In this document: positions 4,833 to 6,349 of the stretch, piece by piece | How the letters are laid out: each line of letters begins with the position of its first letter | How positions within the stretch are numbered: position 1 is the stretch's first letter | NCBI GenBank assembly: GCA_003554345.1 | Contig: PWGE01000096.1 | Coordinates: 1-6,349, forward strand | DNA from: Candidatus Sumerlaeota bacterium | GTDB lineage: Bacteria > Sumerlaeota > T1SED10-198M | Length of the DNA stretch: 6,349 bases | Direction of reading: 5' to 3' | Program-made: the position numbers and the translations under genes | Notes under the pieces: generated by a model | The model's input: the letters and a program-made list of their open reading frames with translations, nothing else | Database searches by the model: none | Told to the model about the DNA's origin: nothing

Positions 4833-6349
4833 TTTTAGTTATCGATTATGGCTCTCAATACAGTCAGTTAATAGTCAGGCGTATCCGTTCTTTTGATGTA
4901 TGGGCGGTTATATGTCCACATGATGGTATAAAGGAGGTTCTCGAAGAAGAGAAACCGCAGGGAATCATCCTCTCTGGCGGACCAGGCAACCTGTATCTTG
5001 AAGAAGAACAGGAGCAGTTGCCTCCTGAGATTTACAAAGTCCCCGTGCTGGGAATATGTTATGGTATGCAGTTTTTAGCCGCCTCTAATGGGGGAAAGGT
5101 TTCAAGTGCCGGGAAAAAGGAGTGTGGTTCTACTGATCTTCAGCTTTTGAAGAGAGATGATCCCCTTTTTGACGGGGTGCCGAAAGAAAGTAATGTTTGG
5201 ATGAGTCATAAAGACGAGGTTACTTCTGTATCTGATGAGTGGGATGTTCTGGCTTCGACTGAAAACTGTGGAATAGCAGCCATCAGGCATAAAAAGAAAC
5301 CTCTCTGGGGGTTACAGTTTCATCCTGAAGTACAGCATACTGATTTTGGAACTAAAATCATTGAAAACTTCCTTTTTAAGATAGTAAAAGCCCAAAAAGA
5401 TTGGGTTATGGAAGATTATTTGGAAAATCAGATACAGAAAATACGTGAAGAAGTGGGAGATAAGGAAGTGGTTTGTGCCGTCAGTGGCGGAGTGGACTCG
5501 ACGGTGATGGCAGAAATTTTGCATCGCGCCATTGGAGATCAGCTCACCTGTGTTTTTGTCAATAATGGTCTGTTAAGGCTGAATGAGCCGGAAATTGTCC
5601 AGGAGCGATTTCAGAAGAACCTGGATATTATGGTGCATTACATAGATGCTTCCCATGATTTTATAAAAAAACTGAGAGGGGTTACCGACCCCGAAGAAAA
5701 AAGGCGTATTGTTGGTAAAACCTTTATCGATGTCTTCTATAGTTTTGCCCGACGTTTTGATTATCTTGCCCAGGGTACTCTCTATCCTGATGTTATTGAA
5801 AGTATAAGTACAGGCGGACCTTCTCAAACCATTAAAACCCATCACAACAGGGTGCAGCAGGTTCTGGATTTAATTCGCGAAGGACGGATTATTGAGCCAT
5901 TGAAGGATCTTTTTAAAGATGAAGTAAGAGAGCTGGGCAGAATTCTGGGACTCCCCACTGAAATGCTTATGCGTCATCCTTTTCCGGGTCCCGGTCTGTC
6001 GATACGGATCATTGGAGAAGTGCGGCCTGATCGCCTGGAGCTCTTGCGGGAAGCAGACTATATTCTTATGTACGAAATCAAAGAACATGGATGGTATGAA
6101 AAGGTCTGGCAGGCATTTGCCATACTGTTGCCTCTCAAAAGTGTAGGCGTGTTAGGGGATGTTCGTACGTATGAGTATACCTGTGTCTTACGAATAGTGG
6201 GGAGTATCGACGCCATGACTGCGGATTGGGCGAAGATTCCTTATCCTCTGCTGGGAAGAATAGCCAATCGTATAGTTAATGAGGTTGATGGTATTAATCG
6301 TGTGGTTTATGATGTAAGTTCCAAGCCACCAGCTACAATAGAATGGGAA
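4829..6349 (+). CDS. guaA: GMP synthase (glutamine-hydrolysing), stop codon just outside window
   Basis: Converts XMP, ATP and glutamine to GMP in the last step of guanine nucleotide synthesis; cytoplasmic. The frame is open from ATG 4829, with GGGAGGA at 4812-4818, to the window end: 507 codons. The last residues, SSKPPATIEWE, are the canonical GuaA C-terminus, so probably only the stop codon is missing. Domains: class I glutamine amidotransferase (1 to about 190), with DYGSQYSQLIVRRIR (6-20), LSGGPGN (48-54), nucleophile Cys77 in GICYGMQ, and His165/Glu167 in FHPE; ATP pyrophosphatase (about 195-390), with P-loop SGGVDS (219-224), GTLYPDVIES (316-325), IKTHHNR and EPLKDLFKDEVRELG; and a dimerisation domain starting near HPFPGPGLSIR (383-393). 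All catalytic residues are present. Minor variants are VNNGLLR, where VDNGLLR or VDHGLLR is common, and GLSIR for GLAIR. The gene starts inside the yraN stop codon. Confidence 0.97.
   Translation, partial: MILVIDYGSQYSQLIVRRIRSFDVWAVICPHDGIKEVLEEEKPQGIILSGGPGNLYLEEEQEQLPPEIYKVPVLGICYGMQFLAASNGGKVSSAGKKECGSTDLQLLKRDDPLFDGVPKESNVWMSHKDEVTSVSDEWDVLASTENCGIAAIRHKKKPLWGLQFHPEVQHTDFGTKIIENFLFKIVKAQKDWVMEDYLENQIQKIREEVGDKEVVCAVSGGVDSTVMAEILHRAIGDQLTCVFVNNGLLRLNEPEIVQERFQKNLDIMVHYIDASHDFIKKLRGVTDPEEKRRIVGKTFIDVFYSFARRFDYLAQGTLYPDVIESISTGGPSQTIKTHHNRVQQVLDLIREGRIIEPLKDLFKDEVRELGRILGLPTEMLMRHPFPGPGLSIRIIGEVRPDRLELLREADYILMYEIKEHGWYEKVWQAFAILLPLKSVGVLGDVRTYEYTCVLRIVGSIDAMTADWAKIPYPLLGRIANRIVNEVDGINRVVYDVSSKPPATIEWE

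Noticed and set aside
4829-6349. Possible frameshift in guaA
   Set aside because: Codon-by-codon reading from ATG 4829 to the last base is uninterrupted, with all domain motifs in order; only the stop is cut off by the window edge.
1-6349. Defence system, prophage, transposon, CRISPR array or integration site
   Set aside because: No transposase, integrase, regularly spaced repeats, tRNA or terminal inverted repeats were seen on either strand; six of the seven genes belong to familiar families.

Overview
The window is an ordinary bacterial chromosome segment with every gene on the + strand. It holds seven genes: a 5'-truncated bioB, a complete bioF, a small exported protein of unknown function, an iorB-type 2-oxoacid oxidoreductase subunit, a family-4-like glycosyltransferase, a YraN/UPF0102 nuclease-fold protein, and guaA, which is complete except for its stop codon. 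Several things mark it as bacterial: the two-domain fused GMP synthetase, the YraN family, purine-rich Shine-Dalgarno sites, a TTG start and a Sec-type signal peptide. The iorB gene suggests an anaerobic or fermentative lifestyle. Base composition is moderately AT-rich. I cannot assign a phylum from the sequence alone.

Layout. (1) Positions 1-1711 are the end of a biotin cluster. The bioB and bioF frames overlap by 22 nt, so the two are probably translated together; BioF makes the 7-keto-8-aminopelargonate that starts the biotin ring pathway and BioB closes the ring. (2) Positions 1786-2277 encode a 163-residue protein with a signal peptide and two copies of a roughly 52-residue domain that resembles the TRAM/OB fold. 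This is the least explained gene here. (3) Positions 2278-2415 are a non-coding gap with nested inverted repeats and a T6 run. (4) Positions 2416-3021 are iorB without its usual partner iorA beside it. (5) Positions 3022-3229 are a 208-bp gap with only doubtful tiny ORFs and a -10-like hexamer. (6) Positions 3230-6349 are a tight cluster, glycosyltransferase - yraN - guaA, with a 4-nt gap and then a 4-nt ATGA overlap, so probably one transcript.

The biotin genes form one functional unit. The last three genes look transcriptionally linked but have no obvious shared pathway. The exported duplicated-domain protein and iorB each appear to be separate units, with gaps on both sides. I found no RNA genes, mobile elements, CRISPR arrays or integration sites. 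No phage or defence system is visible. The best candidate for something undescribed is the exported tandem TRAM-like protein.
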